A stretch of 31,755 bases of DNA from an uncultured Clostridia bacterium (GTDB lineage Bacteria > Bacillota > Clostridia > Christensenellales > Borkfalkiaceae), in contig CAKQKQ010000011.1 of the NCBI GenBank assembly GCA_934249265.1, positions 1-31,755 of the forward strand, read 5' to 3'. The translations under genes and the position numbers were made by a program. Each line of letters starts with the position of its first letter. The first letter of the stretch is position 1. Below, one piece after another: positions 25,449 through 31,755 of this stretch. A model generated the notes under the pieces. That model was not told the origin of the DNA. It saw only the letters and a program-made list of their open reading frames with translations, and did no database searches.

Positions 25449-26122
25449 AATACCACCGTACAAACCGCGCCAGCGGCAAGCCCTAAAATAAACAGCACGT
25501 CGGATAGACAAACAATTTCTTTTTTATAAATAGTATAAGGCGTTTTTTCAAGCGAAAATCCGCGCGTTTCCACCGAAAGCGACAGCGTGTCGGAAATGTT
25601 GACAAGTCGCATTACAAACGGCACTAAAAACGCACGATAAAAAATCTTTGGGTTAAACACGCTGCCCGCGCCGCGCGTTTTCATCGCCTCTCTTACTCTT
25701 TTTATCTCTGCGACGAGTACGGGGGGAAAAGAAGTCGTGATAAGCATACCCAGAGTAACGCCCCTCGGCATTTTAAGCGAGGATAGATTTCTCGTCATAT
25801 CGGCAGGCTCTACGCTCATACCAAGCGCGGCAGCAAGAAATATTGTCCCGAATCGGTTTGCCATAGCAAGCGCGGCGAGCGCGTTTTTACCGTATGCGAA
25901 ATACGCTATTGACGAAAGCAATCCACCTACCACGATAAATACCGGCAATATTTTTAAACAAGTCTTTCTGCAACCGAACAGCATAAACCACAAAAAACAA
26001 CCCGCCAAAAAGTACAAGCATTTTATGCTTTTTGCCATGTATAGTCCGAATATAATTAAAAACAAACTCGCCAAAAATACGAATATAGGATATAATTTCT
26101 TTTTAAAAGTCCAAAATCTCAT
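25445..26122 (-). CDS. ecfT: ECF transporter T component (EcfT)
   Basis: This 225-residue membrane protein has several helices in the first 110 residues. The cytoplasmic coupling region carries the two Arg motifs of EcfT proteins (AMKTRGAG near 145 and VETRGF near 185), which dock into grooves of the two ATPase domains. It links the substrate-binding S protein to ATP hydrolysis. It overlaps both neighbours by ATGA (S component upstream, ATPase downstream), which points to tightly coupled translation of a dedicated (group I) ECF complex rather than a shared module. Confidence 0.88.
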   Translation of the reverse strand: MRFWTFKKKLYPIFVFLASLFLIIFGLYMAKSIKCLYFLAGCFLWFMLFGCRKTCLKILPVFIVVGGLLSSIAYFAYGKNALAALAMANRFGTIFLAAALGMSVEPADMTRNLSSLKMPRGVTLGMLITTSFPPVLVAEIKRVREAMKTRGAGSVFNPKIFYRAFLVPFVMRLVNISDTLSLSVETRGFSLEKTPYTIYKKEIVCLSDVLFILGLAAGAVCTVVL

Positions 26123-26823
26123 TTTTTAAGCACTCCGGCTTTTTTAAGTTCTCTCGCCACTACCATGCCTATTACCGAACCAATAAAGCAAATGGCGATT
26201 ACCGCTATAGAAACGCCTATTACGACGCCGGGATTTGCGCCACCGATAAACATTTTTACCGCCGCGCCCTCTTCACCCGTAACAGTGTAATTGACGTTGT
26301 AATAAAGATACAAAAGCGGCAAAGTGAGCGGCATATAAAGAGTACCGGCAAACACACACGCCCAATCGTTTTTATACCCGCGAAATATTATAAGCGTAAG
26401 AATTTCTACTACAAGCGCGCATACGACAATAAGAGCCATAGGCGTAAACATCATCACCAAAAATACCGATATAAATATCGACTGTAATAAAAGCGCGCCC
26501 GGTTTTCTCACTTTCATCATTCCTATTACGGGAAAAACGGAAAACTGAAATCCAAGCCCCAACTGCATTATTCCGAATACCGAAACGTTTATCAAATACG
26601 GCATAATCGCGCCCGTAATAAGCGTGCAAGCCGTGATTATCGCGAGAAACACAATATCTTTAATTTTGTATTTCTTGAATATCTTTTTGTCGTTTTCCTC
26701 TTCTGCCGTTTTTACTTCCTTTTGCGCGGTTTTGGGCTCATTAGCAGAATTTTCTTCCTCTGCGTTTGCAATAAGAGCCGATGCCGCTTCTTCTATATCA
26801 TAGTTTTTCTTTTGTTCGTCCAC
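26119..26823 (-). CDS. ECF transporter S component, MptD/Trep_Strep-like
   Basis: The 234-residue protein has a long hydrophilic N-terminus rich in Glu/Ala/Lys (about 1-50). Five or six membrane helices follow, beginning KDIVFLAIITACTLITGAIM; a KKAGVLKK tail ends it. The pattern fits the MptD-type (Trep_Strep, PF09605) S components found next to their own T and A genes. Their substrate is not settled; related ECF systems in streptococci (SiaFGH) and Lactobacillus sakei have been linked to heme. GTG is the start, one base after the stop of the ABC gene and preceded by GGAGG. The acidic N-terminal extension is longer than I expect for the family. Confidence 0.8.
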   Translation of the reverse strand: MDEQKKNYDIEEAASALIANAEEENSANEPKTAQKEVKTAEEENDKKIFKKYKIKDIVFLAIITACTLITGAIMPYLINVSVFGIMQLGLGFQFSVFPVIGMMKVRKPGALLLQSIFISVFLVMMFTPMALIVVCALVVEILTLIIFRGYKNDWACVFAGTLYMPLTLPLLYLYYNVNYTVTGEEGAAVKMFIGGANPGVVIGVSIAVIAICFIGSVIGMVVARELKKAGVLKK

Positions 26824-26824
26824 T

Positions 26825-28525
26825 TTACTCTTCCTCCGTCATAACGCCGTTTTCCACTTTATAAATTCTGTCGGCGATCGCCATTGTAGATTCTCTGTGT
26901 GAAACGAGAATAATACTCTTTTTGTTTTTTTGCTCTTTAAGAGCCTTTAAAATGATACCTTCGTTGATACTGTCTACGTTGCTCGTAGGCTCGTCGAGAA
27001 GTATAAGTTCGCTACCTCTCAAAAATGCGCGCGCCAAGCCTATACGCTGTTTTTCGCCCGCGGAAAGGTTATCCCCAAGCGCGCCGACTTGCGTTTTATA
27101 TCCGTCGGGGAGCGTCATTATAAAGTCGTGTACCGAAGCCATTTTGCAAGCGTTTTCGATTTCTTCTTGCGTTGCGTCGGGCTTTGCTATACGCAAATTG
27201 TCCTCTATCGTTTCTTCAAACAAATAAGTACTTTGCGAGACCATCGTCACGTTTTTAAGCAGCGAATTTGTGTTGATTTTGTCTATATCCGTATTGTCGT
27301 AGTTTATTTCGCCGCCGCTTCTCGACCAAAATCTCAAAAGAAGTTTTAAAAACGTTGACTTGCCGCAACCGCTTTCGCCAACGATGCCGATAATTTCGCC
27401 TTTTTCGGCGTGCATTTTGATATCTTTAAGCACCTCCGTCTGTCCGTCGTAACTGAACGAAAGGTCTTTTACGTCAAGATTTTTATAATCGAAATCTTTG
27501 CCGTTTTTCACTTCTTCTACGGCGGGTTTTTCGGCAAGAAGATTAAGCACTCTGTCGCCGCTTGCAAACGTTTGCGTAAGGTTACCCGGGAGCGAACCTA
27601 CCGCAATTACAGGACCGAACGACGAGAACACCGTTACCATACCGATAATCATTTTGCCTAAGGAAAGCATATCTTTTTTGACGAGCAAAATTCCGACCGC
27701 AAGAGTGATAAGCACGAACACCGACACCGTAAGTTCTATCGCCGAACCCGCGCGGGTGATGTTGTGTTTCATTTTTTTAGTTTCTTTAAGCAGTCCGTCC
27801 GAACGCTTGTTTACTTCCTTTTCTCTCTCTTCGCCGGCATTGTTTAAAACAATGTCCTTGATACCCTTGATACTGTCAAGGAAGTACGCCGAGAACGAAG
27901 CAAATTCCGCGCGATATTTTACGCCGCTCTCTTTAAGTCTATCCGACGAAATGAGCGGAACGACGATACCGATAAAAAGGAAACCTACAAGAGCCACAAG
28001 CGCGAGATACCAACTCGAGACAAACCCCACGAACAGAAACACCGCCGTAGATACAAGCACGGCAATGCAAATGGGCGAAATTGTGTGTGCATAAAAAACT
28101 TCAAGCGTTTCGATATCCGAAGTTATCATTGCGATGATACTGCCCTTTTGTTTGCTTTCGAGTTTTGCGGGACAAAGGACGCGCAACGCGCCGAAGATTT
28201 TATCTCTTAAAACCGCCAAAAGCCTAAATGCGATATAGTGGTTGGAATACTGCTCGAAATAACGAAGTATGCCGCGGAGAACGCCGCAACCTATCGTAAG
28301 ACCGATAATCCACCCGTAAGAAAGCGCAATTGCTTCTCCGAGTGCCTTTGCCACGCCTACCGCGCCGAATACAGTTACGCCCATTGCGCAGACAAAACCT
28401 ACGCTGCCGTTTATAACGGCTAAAACCATTATGTAAGACAAACTGCCGAGAAGAAGTATTAAACTCGCCATAATTTTTGCGCCGCTTCTTCTCAAAGCCT
28501 TTTTACTTTTAACTTGCGTACTCAT
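26825..28525 (-). CDS. ABC exporter-fold half-transporter (CydC/Sia-like)
   Basis: The 566-residue protein has six membrane helices in its first 310 residues, then an ABC ATPase: Walker A GESGCGKST (383-391), Q431, signature LSAGE (487-491), Asp511-Glu512 and switch His543. All catalytic residues are present. It forms a heterodimer with the preceding gene product, which it overlaps by ATGA. Exporter-fold pairs can export, or import chelated metals and siderophores (YbtPQ, IrtAB), and CydDC moves heme or thiols across the membrane. Its place between a DtxR-like regulator and an ECF importer favours metal or heme handling. The direction of transport cannot be read from sequence. Confidence 0.85.
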   Translation of the reverse strand: MSTQVKSKKALRRSGAKIMASLILLLGSLSYIMVLAVINGSVGFVCAMGVTVFGAVGVAKALGEAIALSYGWIIGLTIGCGVLRGILRYFEQYSNHYIAFRLLAVLRDKIFGALRVLCPAKLESKQKGSIIAMITSDIETLEVFYAHTISPICIAVLVSTAVFLFVGFVSSWYLALVALVGFLFIGIVVPLISSDRLKESGVKYRAEFASFSAYFLDSIKGIKDIVLNNAGEEREKEVNKRSDGLLKETKKMKHNITRAGSAIELTVSVFVLITLAVGILLVKKDMLSLGKMIIGMVTVFSSFGPVIAVGSLPGNLTQTFASGDRVLNLLAEKPAVEEVKNGKDFDYKNLDVKDLSFSYDGQTEVLKDIKMHAEKGEIIGIVGESGCGKSTFLKLLLRFWSRSGGEINYDNTDIDKINTNSLLKNVTMVSQSTYLFEETIEDNLRIAKPDATQEEIENACKMASVHDFIMTLPDGYKTQVGALGDNLSAGEKQRIGLARAFLRGSELILLDEPTSNVDSINEGIILKALKEQKNKKSIILVSHRESTMAIADRIYKVENGVMTEEE

Positions 28526-30249
28526 TTAGTCACCTCCGCATAAGCCTGTTCAAGCGTTTTTTGCGCGGTGTATAGATGCGCATAACCTTGTTTCGCCGCC
28601 ATAAGTTTTTCGTGCGAACCGCTCTCTTTAATTTCGCCCTCTTCCATATAATATATATTGTCCGCGGGAACTACGTTGGCAAGGCGGTGAGAAATCACGA
28701 TAACGCTTCTATTTTTAGAAATCGCCTTGATATTCTTCATAATAATGGCTTCGCTGTCGATATCGATATTGCTCGTTGCCTCGTCGAAAACGTAAATGTC
28801 TTTATCCGATACGAGCGCGATCGCAAGCGCAAGACGTTGTTTTTGACCGCCAGAAATGTTGTTTGCGTCCTCGGTGATTACTTTATCCAAACCGCCGTTT
28901 TCTTCGATAAACTCTTTAAGATTTACCTTTTCGAGCGCGGCAAAAATTTCTTTGTCCGAAACGTTTTCTTTCGCCATTTTAAAGTTATCTCTTACGCTTT
29001 CGTTGAAGATATAGGTGTTGTAACTTACCGCCGAAAGGTGCGAATACCAATTATCGCGGGAAAGTTTTTCAAGTTGTTTGCCGCCGACGGTCACTTCGCC
29101 TTTTTGCGGACGGAACGCTCCGACAAGCATATTGACAACCGTGGATTTGCCGCAACCGCTTTCGCCCACAATAGCCGTCATTCCCTTTTCGGGAAAAGTC
29201 ATATTTACGTTTTTCAAAACGTCGCGTTTATTATCGTAAGAAAACGTAACGTTTTCAAGTTTAATTTCTTTGCCGTCAACGTTTTCCGTTCCCCACTCGG
29301 GGTCGGGAGTATTTAAAAGAGAAATTATCTTTTTACCCGCGCTTGCGCCGTTCATGGCAACGTGGAACGCCGAGCCGAATGCGCGAAGGGGCAAGAAAAA
29401 TTCAACCGCAACAAGGCACAAGAACAACGCCGCAATAGGGTTAAGCCCCCAAAACGCCGCGCCGCTGATCGCAAGCGCGATACCTACTCCCGCGCCGCCG
29501 TATGCGACCAAGTCCATTATCGTGGTGCTTGCAAGTTGCATTACAAGCACTTTCATCGTGATTACCCTAAACTCTTCTGCGCTTTCGTTTATTTTAACGT
29601 GTTGCGCCGCGTCCGCTTGAAAGATTTTAAGTTCTTTAAGTCCTTGCACGCTGTCAAGGAATTTGTCGCCCATCGAAGTGTATTTGCCCCAATATTTTGC
29701 AAAAATCTTCTTCGCGTACTTACTTACCGCTACGATGGACACGGGGATAAGCGGCACGCAAGCGATTAAAACGAGAGCCGTTCGCCAATCTATCCATACG
29801 CATATCAAGAACAGTATCACGGGCGCAATCATCGCAAAAAAGAACTGCGGAAGATATGACGAATAATAAAGGTCGAGTTGCTCTACTCCTTCGACCGAAA
29901 CTTGGGTCAAACCCGCCATACTCATTCCGTCGGTGGTCTTTACTCCGAGTTTTACGATTTTGTTGTATACTTTTTCGCGCAAATCCTTTTTTACGCTTCT
30001 GCCGAGTTTGTCCTTTATATCGCCAGTAGCGCGCGAACAGATATATCTCACGATGATGCCGATAGCCGCGCCGATAAACGGATAAACGAATTTTACGGCT
30101 TGGGCGTTCTCGGTCAAAAGATACACGGCATAACAAACGCTTCCGGTAATCGCAACGTTTGCGATTAAACCTATCGCTTGTAATAATACGGCGATAAATA
30201 TGTATTTTTTATTTCCGCCGATAAGTTTAAATAGTTCTTTATCTATCAT
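28522..30249 (-). CDS. ABC exporter-fold half-transporter (CydD-like)
   Basis: This 575-residue protein has six helices; the last pair includes AVEFFLPLRAFGSAFHVAMNG, a pattern I associate with CydD. The ATPase domain has Walker A GESGCGKST (362-370), signature ISGGQ (465-469), Asp489-Glu490 and His521. The Q-loop position reads AVSYNTYIF, with Tyr410 where Gln is expected; its partner keeps the Gln. Such asymmetry is common in heterodimeric ABC transporters, though it usually affects the Walker B Glu or the signature. AAGGAG precedes the ATG. It follows the YgbA-like gene by 16 bases and overlaps its partner gene. Confidence 0.85.
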   Translation of the reverse strand: MIDKELFKLIGGNKKYIFIAVLLQAIGLIANVAITGSVCYAVYLLTENAQAVKFVYPFIGAAIGIIVRYICSRATGDIKDKLGRSVKKDLREKVYNKIVKLGVKTTDGMSMAGLTQVSVEGVEQLDLYYSSYLPQFFFAMIAPVILFLICVWIDWRTALVLIACVPLIPVSIVAVSKYAKKIFAKYWGKYTSMGDKFLDSVQGLKELKIFQADAAQHVKINESAEEFRVITMKVLVMQLASTTIMDLVAYGGAGVGIALAISGAAFWGLNPIAALFLCLVAVEFFLPLRAFGSAFHVAMNGASAGKKIISLLNTPDPEWGTENVDGKEIKLENVTFSYDNKRDVLKNVNMTFPEKGMTAIVGESGCGKSTVVNMLVGAFRPQKGEVTVGGKQLEKLSRDNWYSHLSAVSYNTYIFNESVRDNFKMAKENVSDKEIFAALEKVNLKEFIEENGGLDKVITEDANNISGGQKQRLALAIALVSDKDIYVFDEATSNIDIDSEAIIMKNIKAISKNRSVIVISHRLANVVPADNIYYMEEGEIKESGSHEKLMAAKQGYAHLYTAQKTLEQAYAEVTK

Positions 30250-30265
30250 TTGTTTGCTCCTTGGC

Positions 30266-30673
30266 TTAATTTTGGGTATTTGCCGAAACGTCTTTTTCTA
30301 CGCCGTCGGTTTGTTGCCGTTTTGCTTGTTTTTTATGTTTTATCATAGCCGCAACATGCGACATGGCAAATATCGGGTGAGAAAACAGCATACGAGGACC
30401 GGAATATTTCATTACTTCTTTCATTTCGGCGCGATATTCGGGCTTGTAACAATGAATTTTGCAGTAAGAACAAAAACCTTTGTCCTTTTTAAACGGGCAT
30501 TTTTCAAGTCTTAACGCCGCGTAATTTGCAAGTTCTTGGCACTTTAAACACAGTTCTTTACCCTTTATGCCCTCGACTTTTCTCTCTTTTTTGTGATTCC
30601 CCCTACAATACATATTTATCATTACGGGAATCAATTTCTTTTCGGTATTCCAATGTTTATACTCTCGGCTCAT
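30266..30673 (-). CDS. ygbA: YgbA-type 'nitrous oxide-stimulated promoter' family protein
   Basis: The protein (135 residues from this start) has the hallmark CSYCKIHCYKPEYR and VMKYSGPRMLFSHPIFAMSHV of the YgbA_NO family (PF11756). Further Cys occur in MYCRGNH, LCLKCQELANYAALRLEKCPF and GFC. In enteric bacteria ygbA is controlled by the NO-sensing repressor NsrR and helps cells under nitrosative stress; its biochemistry is not settled. The Cys pattern suggests a metal or Fe-S site. The gene overlaps the regulator's 3' end by 17 bases and precedes the ABC pair, so it belongs to the metal-box operon. A GTG three codons upstream is an alternative start; neither has a strong ribosome site. Confidence 0.85.
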   Translation of the reverse strand: MSREYKHWNTEKKLIPVMINMYCRGNHKKERKVEGIKGKELCLKCQELANYAALRLEKCPFKKDKGFCSYCKIHCYKPEYRAEMKEVMKYSGPRMLFSHPIFAMSHVAAMIKHKKQAKRQQTDGVEKDVSANTQN

Positions 30674-31046
30674 GATGCGCACCCGCCATTCCCGACTTTA
30701 TAAAGTTTGCAACGCCGTTGCGGGTTGCGTCGGAAAATGCGCAAGTCGCGTTCAATGCGTCGTCATACGCTTGACTTTTTGAAGTCCCGCAATGCAATGA
30801 CAAATGCGCCGATATAAAGCGTATAATCGTCATATACTCGTTTAAAATTTCTTTTCCGCGGTCCGTCAAAACGATTTTTCTCTCATTCTTCTCGATAAAT
30901 CCTTTATCGCGCAACCTTTCGATGGCATTGTACGTGCTTACTTTTGAAACCTTAAGTTTATTCGCCACGTCGGTTTGCTTTACGATTTCCAACTCTTCCG
31001 CAAGTTCGTTTGCCGCTATCAAATACCTTAATTCCGATGCACTCAT
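30657..31046 (-). CDS. DtxR/MntR-like winged-helix regulator with atypical metal residues
   Basis: Residues 1 to about 72 are a winged helix of the DtxR type: ELRYLIAANELAEELEIVKQ, DVANKLKVSKVSTYNAIERL, IEKNERKIVLTDRGKEIL. The following helical part (73-129) is where DtxR binds metal and dimerises. By eye alignment the usual His79, Glu83 and His98 are not kept. A His/Cys set (HLSLHCG and ATCAFSD) occurs instead, and Met10 and Glu11 equivalents are unclear. There is no SH3-like third domain. GGAG precedes the ATG. It is first in the operon and has three inverted repeats around its promoter, which fits autoregulation. A Cys/His site could sense iron, zinc, heme or an Fe-S cluster; a MarR-like assignment is the main alternative. 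Confidence 0.72.
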   Translation of the reverse strand: MSASELRYLIAANELAEELEIVKQTDVANKLKVSKVSTYNAIERLRDKGFIEKNERKIVLTDRGKEILNEYMTIIRFISAHLSLHCGTSKSQAYDDALNATCAFSDATRNGVANFIKSGMAGAHHEPRV

Positions 31047-31087
31047 AATAATTCTCCGTTTTACAATGTTTTATGATTTTGCAATTT

Positions 31088-31103
31088 GTTAGCCTTGGCT
31101 AAC
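31088..31103 (-). promoter_or_regulatory. Metal-box operator in the regulator leader
   Basis: GTTAGCC-TT-GGCTAAC, a perfect palindrome with the TTAG-N6-CTAA core. It is identical over 16 bases to the centre of the operator at 23806-23829, 7 kb away. It lies about 40 bases before the regulator's start codon. Confidence 0.85.
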
Positions 31104-31144
31104 TAATGTATAAAAATAAACGCGCACGTCTTTATTTTATTTTG

Positions 31145-31160
31145 GTTAGCGTAGGCTAAC
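31145..31160 (-). promoter_or_regulatory. Metal-box operator downstream of the regulator promoter
   Basis: GTTAGC-GTAG-GCTAAC, a perfect six-base-arm palindrome with the same TTAG-N6-CTAA core. It lies about 40-50 bases after the predicted transcription start. Confidence 0.82.
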
Positions 31161-31202
31161 TTGTGCGCAAAAAATATCGGCTTTTCCTTAAAGCCATATA
31201 CT

Positions 31203-31230
31203 ATTATATTCATAAAAACAAAAATGTCAA
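31203..31230 (-). promoter_or_regulatory. Promoter of the regulator/ECF operon
   Basis: On the minus strand TTGACA (31225-31230), a 16-base spacer and TATAAT (31203-31208). The predicted start near 31196 gives a leader of about 150 bases carrying two operators. Confidence 0.82.
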
Positions 31231-31236
31231 ATAAAA

Positions 31237-31252
31237 GTTAGCGATAGACTAA
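31237..31252 (-). promoter_or_regulatory. Imperfect metal-box operator upstream of the -35
   Basis: GTTAG and CTAA half-sites are separated by seven rather than six bases. It lies six bases upstream of the -35, matching the position of the upstream operator in the second promoter (24001-24022). Confidence 0.55.
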
Positions 31253-31373
31253 AAATTTTTTTTATTTTATCACAATTTGTAGCCTTTAAATATTTAAATT
31301 GATATTTTTTAGTGTAAAATATAAAAGCCCGAACAGATGCTCTTATGCTAGGGTTTATTTATATTCAAACTCT

Positions 31374-31437
31374 GTATTTTTGATATATAAGCGACCTATC
31401 TATCCGTATTTTCGGTATATAAACAACCTATCTACAT
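31374..31437. repeat. Two direct copies of a 32-base AT-rich unit
   Basis: Units at 31374-31405 and 31406-31437 share GTATTTT, ATATAA and AACCTATCTA-like or GACCTATCTA-like blocks with about six differences. Function unknown. The surrounding stretch (31260-31420) has no gene I can support. Confidence 0.55.
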
Positions 31438-31560
31438 AGTCCTACCGATAACTGTGTCGTATATAAAAATGACGTTCCTAAACTAAAACAAGAAAAACAA
31501 AACGGTAAAGACTTCTTCTCCGTCTTCGATAAAATGTGCGAAGTTGCAGTTCCGTTTTAA
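31423..31560 (+). pseudogene. Orphan plus-strand coding remnant
   Basis: A 45-codon open stretch ends VPKLKQEKQ, NGKDFFSVFDKMCEVAVPF and a TAA at 31558-31560. The composition is protein-like, with Lys, Asp, Phe and a tidy stop, but there is no start codon, and an in-frame TAA closes it at 31420-31422. It lies between the direct repeat and the tRNA terminator. It is probably the 3' end of a lost gene, possibly from a mobile element; I do not recognise the family. Confidence 0.35.
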
Positions 31561-31567
31561 CGACAAA

Positions 31568-31594
31568 AAAAGAGTAGCGAAACACTACTCTTTT
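31568..31594 (-). terminator. Terminator of the rRNA/tRNA-Asn operon
   Basis: Ten-base arms (AAAAGAGTAG/CTACTCTTTT) around a seven-base loop, five bases after the tRNA 3' end. On the minus strand the stem is followed by a T run. Confidence 0.85.
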
Positions 31595-31599
31595 CTTTT

Positions 31600-31674
31600 T
31601 GGCTCCCCCAGTAGGGTTTGAACCTACGACCCTCCGGTTAACAGCCGGATGCTCTACCGCTGAGCTATAGAGGA
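31600..31674 (-). tRNA. tRNA-Asn (GTT)
   Basis: A 75-base cloverleaf on the minus strand: acceptor TCCTCTA/TGGGGGA, D arm GCTC/GAGC, anticodon stem TCCGG/CCGGA with loop CTGTTAA (anticodon GTT at 31640-31642), a five-base variable loop, and T arm GTAGG-TTCAAAC-CCTAC. Discriminator G and an encoded CCA end it. It follows the 5S rRNA by six bases. Confidence 0.95.
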
Positions 31675-31680
31675 ATTTAA

Positions 31681-31755
31681 TGCGGCAACTCCATCGTCTT
31701 CCAACCCGTGTCCGGGTAAGTACCGTCAGCGCAATCGGGCTTAACTTCTGTGTTC
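31681..31755 (-). rRNA. rrf: 5S rRNA, 5' part outside the window
   Basis: The minus strand reads GAACACAGAAGTTAAGCCC, the universal 5S loop region, then GACGGTACTT and GATGGAGTTGCCGCA at the 3' end. About two thirds of the gene is present; transcription runs from outside the window toward tRNA-Asn. Confidence 0.92.

Noticed and set aside
30266..30673. Cys-Pro heme-regulatory motif (KCPF) in the YgbA-like protein
   Set aside because: The Cys-Pro pair is a conserved part of the family's Cys-rich core, so it is not evidence for heme sensing by itself.
31086..31114. Plus-strand promoter TTGTTA-N17-TATAAA over the operator at 31088-31103
   Set aside because: It would transcribe away from the regulator into DNA with no intact gene, and the -35 is partly made by the operator palindrome. 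The minus-strand promoter at 31203-31230 is a better match.
31600..31674. tRNA-Asn as an attachment site for an integrated element
   Set aside because: I found no second copy of the tRNA 3' end in the window and no integrase gene, so the idea has no support here.
1..31755. CRISPR array, phage genes or insertion sequences
   Set aside because: No regularly spaced repeats, no phage structural or integrase genes, and no transposase were seen; the only repeats are the small ones listed.

Overview
The window looks like a chromosomal piece from a Gram-positive anaerobe, most likely an uncultured Bacillota of class Clostridia. The signs are lipoprotein signal peptides, ECF transporter genes, InlB-type and BspA-type surface proteins, a NEAT-like domain, strong AGGAGG-type ribosome sites and ordinary use of TGA as a stop. 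This placement is inferred from family content; no taxonomic marker was tested. Almost every gene lies on the minus strand; the clear exception is one amidohydrolase at 9555-10838.

Left part (1-9.1 kb): a loose run of small accessory genes. It holds a partial unknown gene, an HExxH membrane protein, an AraC/GyrI regulator with a wrecked ABC gene, an MBL-fold hydrolase, a DUF3795 protein, a GyrI-like protein, a DUF2975-like membrane protein, two acetyltransferases (one YoaP-type), a C39-like protease, a TraX fragment and a TetR regulator. Several genes here are decaying: an ATPase/permease fusion by deletion, a one-base frameshift at 7025-7028, a cut-down TraX and an orphan C-terminal coding fragment. 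The amidohydrolase has its own promoter and terminators.

Right part (11.2-31.3 kb): two long minus-strand operons that I read as one metal- or heme-controlled uptake system. Operon 1 (31046 to 24015) encodes a DtxR/MntR-like winged-helix protein, a YgbA-type cysteine-rich protein, a pair of CydDC/Sia-like ABC half-transporters, and an ECF transporter with S, T and a fused double ATPase. Operon 2 (23764 to 11178) encodes two MacB-type ABC proteins with ATPase and permease fused, an InlB/leucine-rich lipoprotein, a 1276-residue lipoprotein with a NEAT-like segment, and a membrane-anchored protein with a divergent NEAT domain. Each operon has a consensus sigma-A promoter, and each promoter is surrounded by three copies of an inverted repeat TTAG-N6-CTAA (one copy has N7). 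The shared operator joins the two operons into one regulon and is the strongest new observation here. The gene set recalls the sia heme operon of Streptococcus pyogenes (DtxR-type control, NEAT/Shp proteins, ABC proteins, SiaFGH ECF importer), but the MacB pair and the large InlB/LRR lipoproteins are not part of that system.

Right edge: a partial 5S rRNA and a tRNA-Asn with its terminator close an rRNA operon that reads into the window. Between it and operon 1 are a 32-base direct repeat and a short orphan coding fragment.
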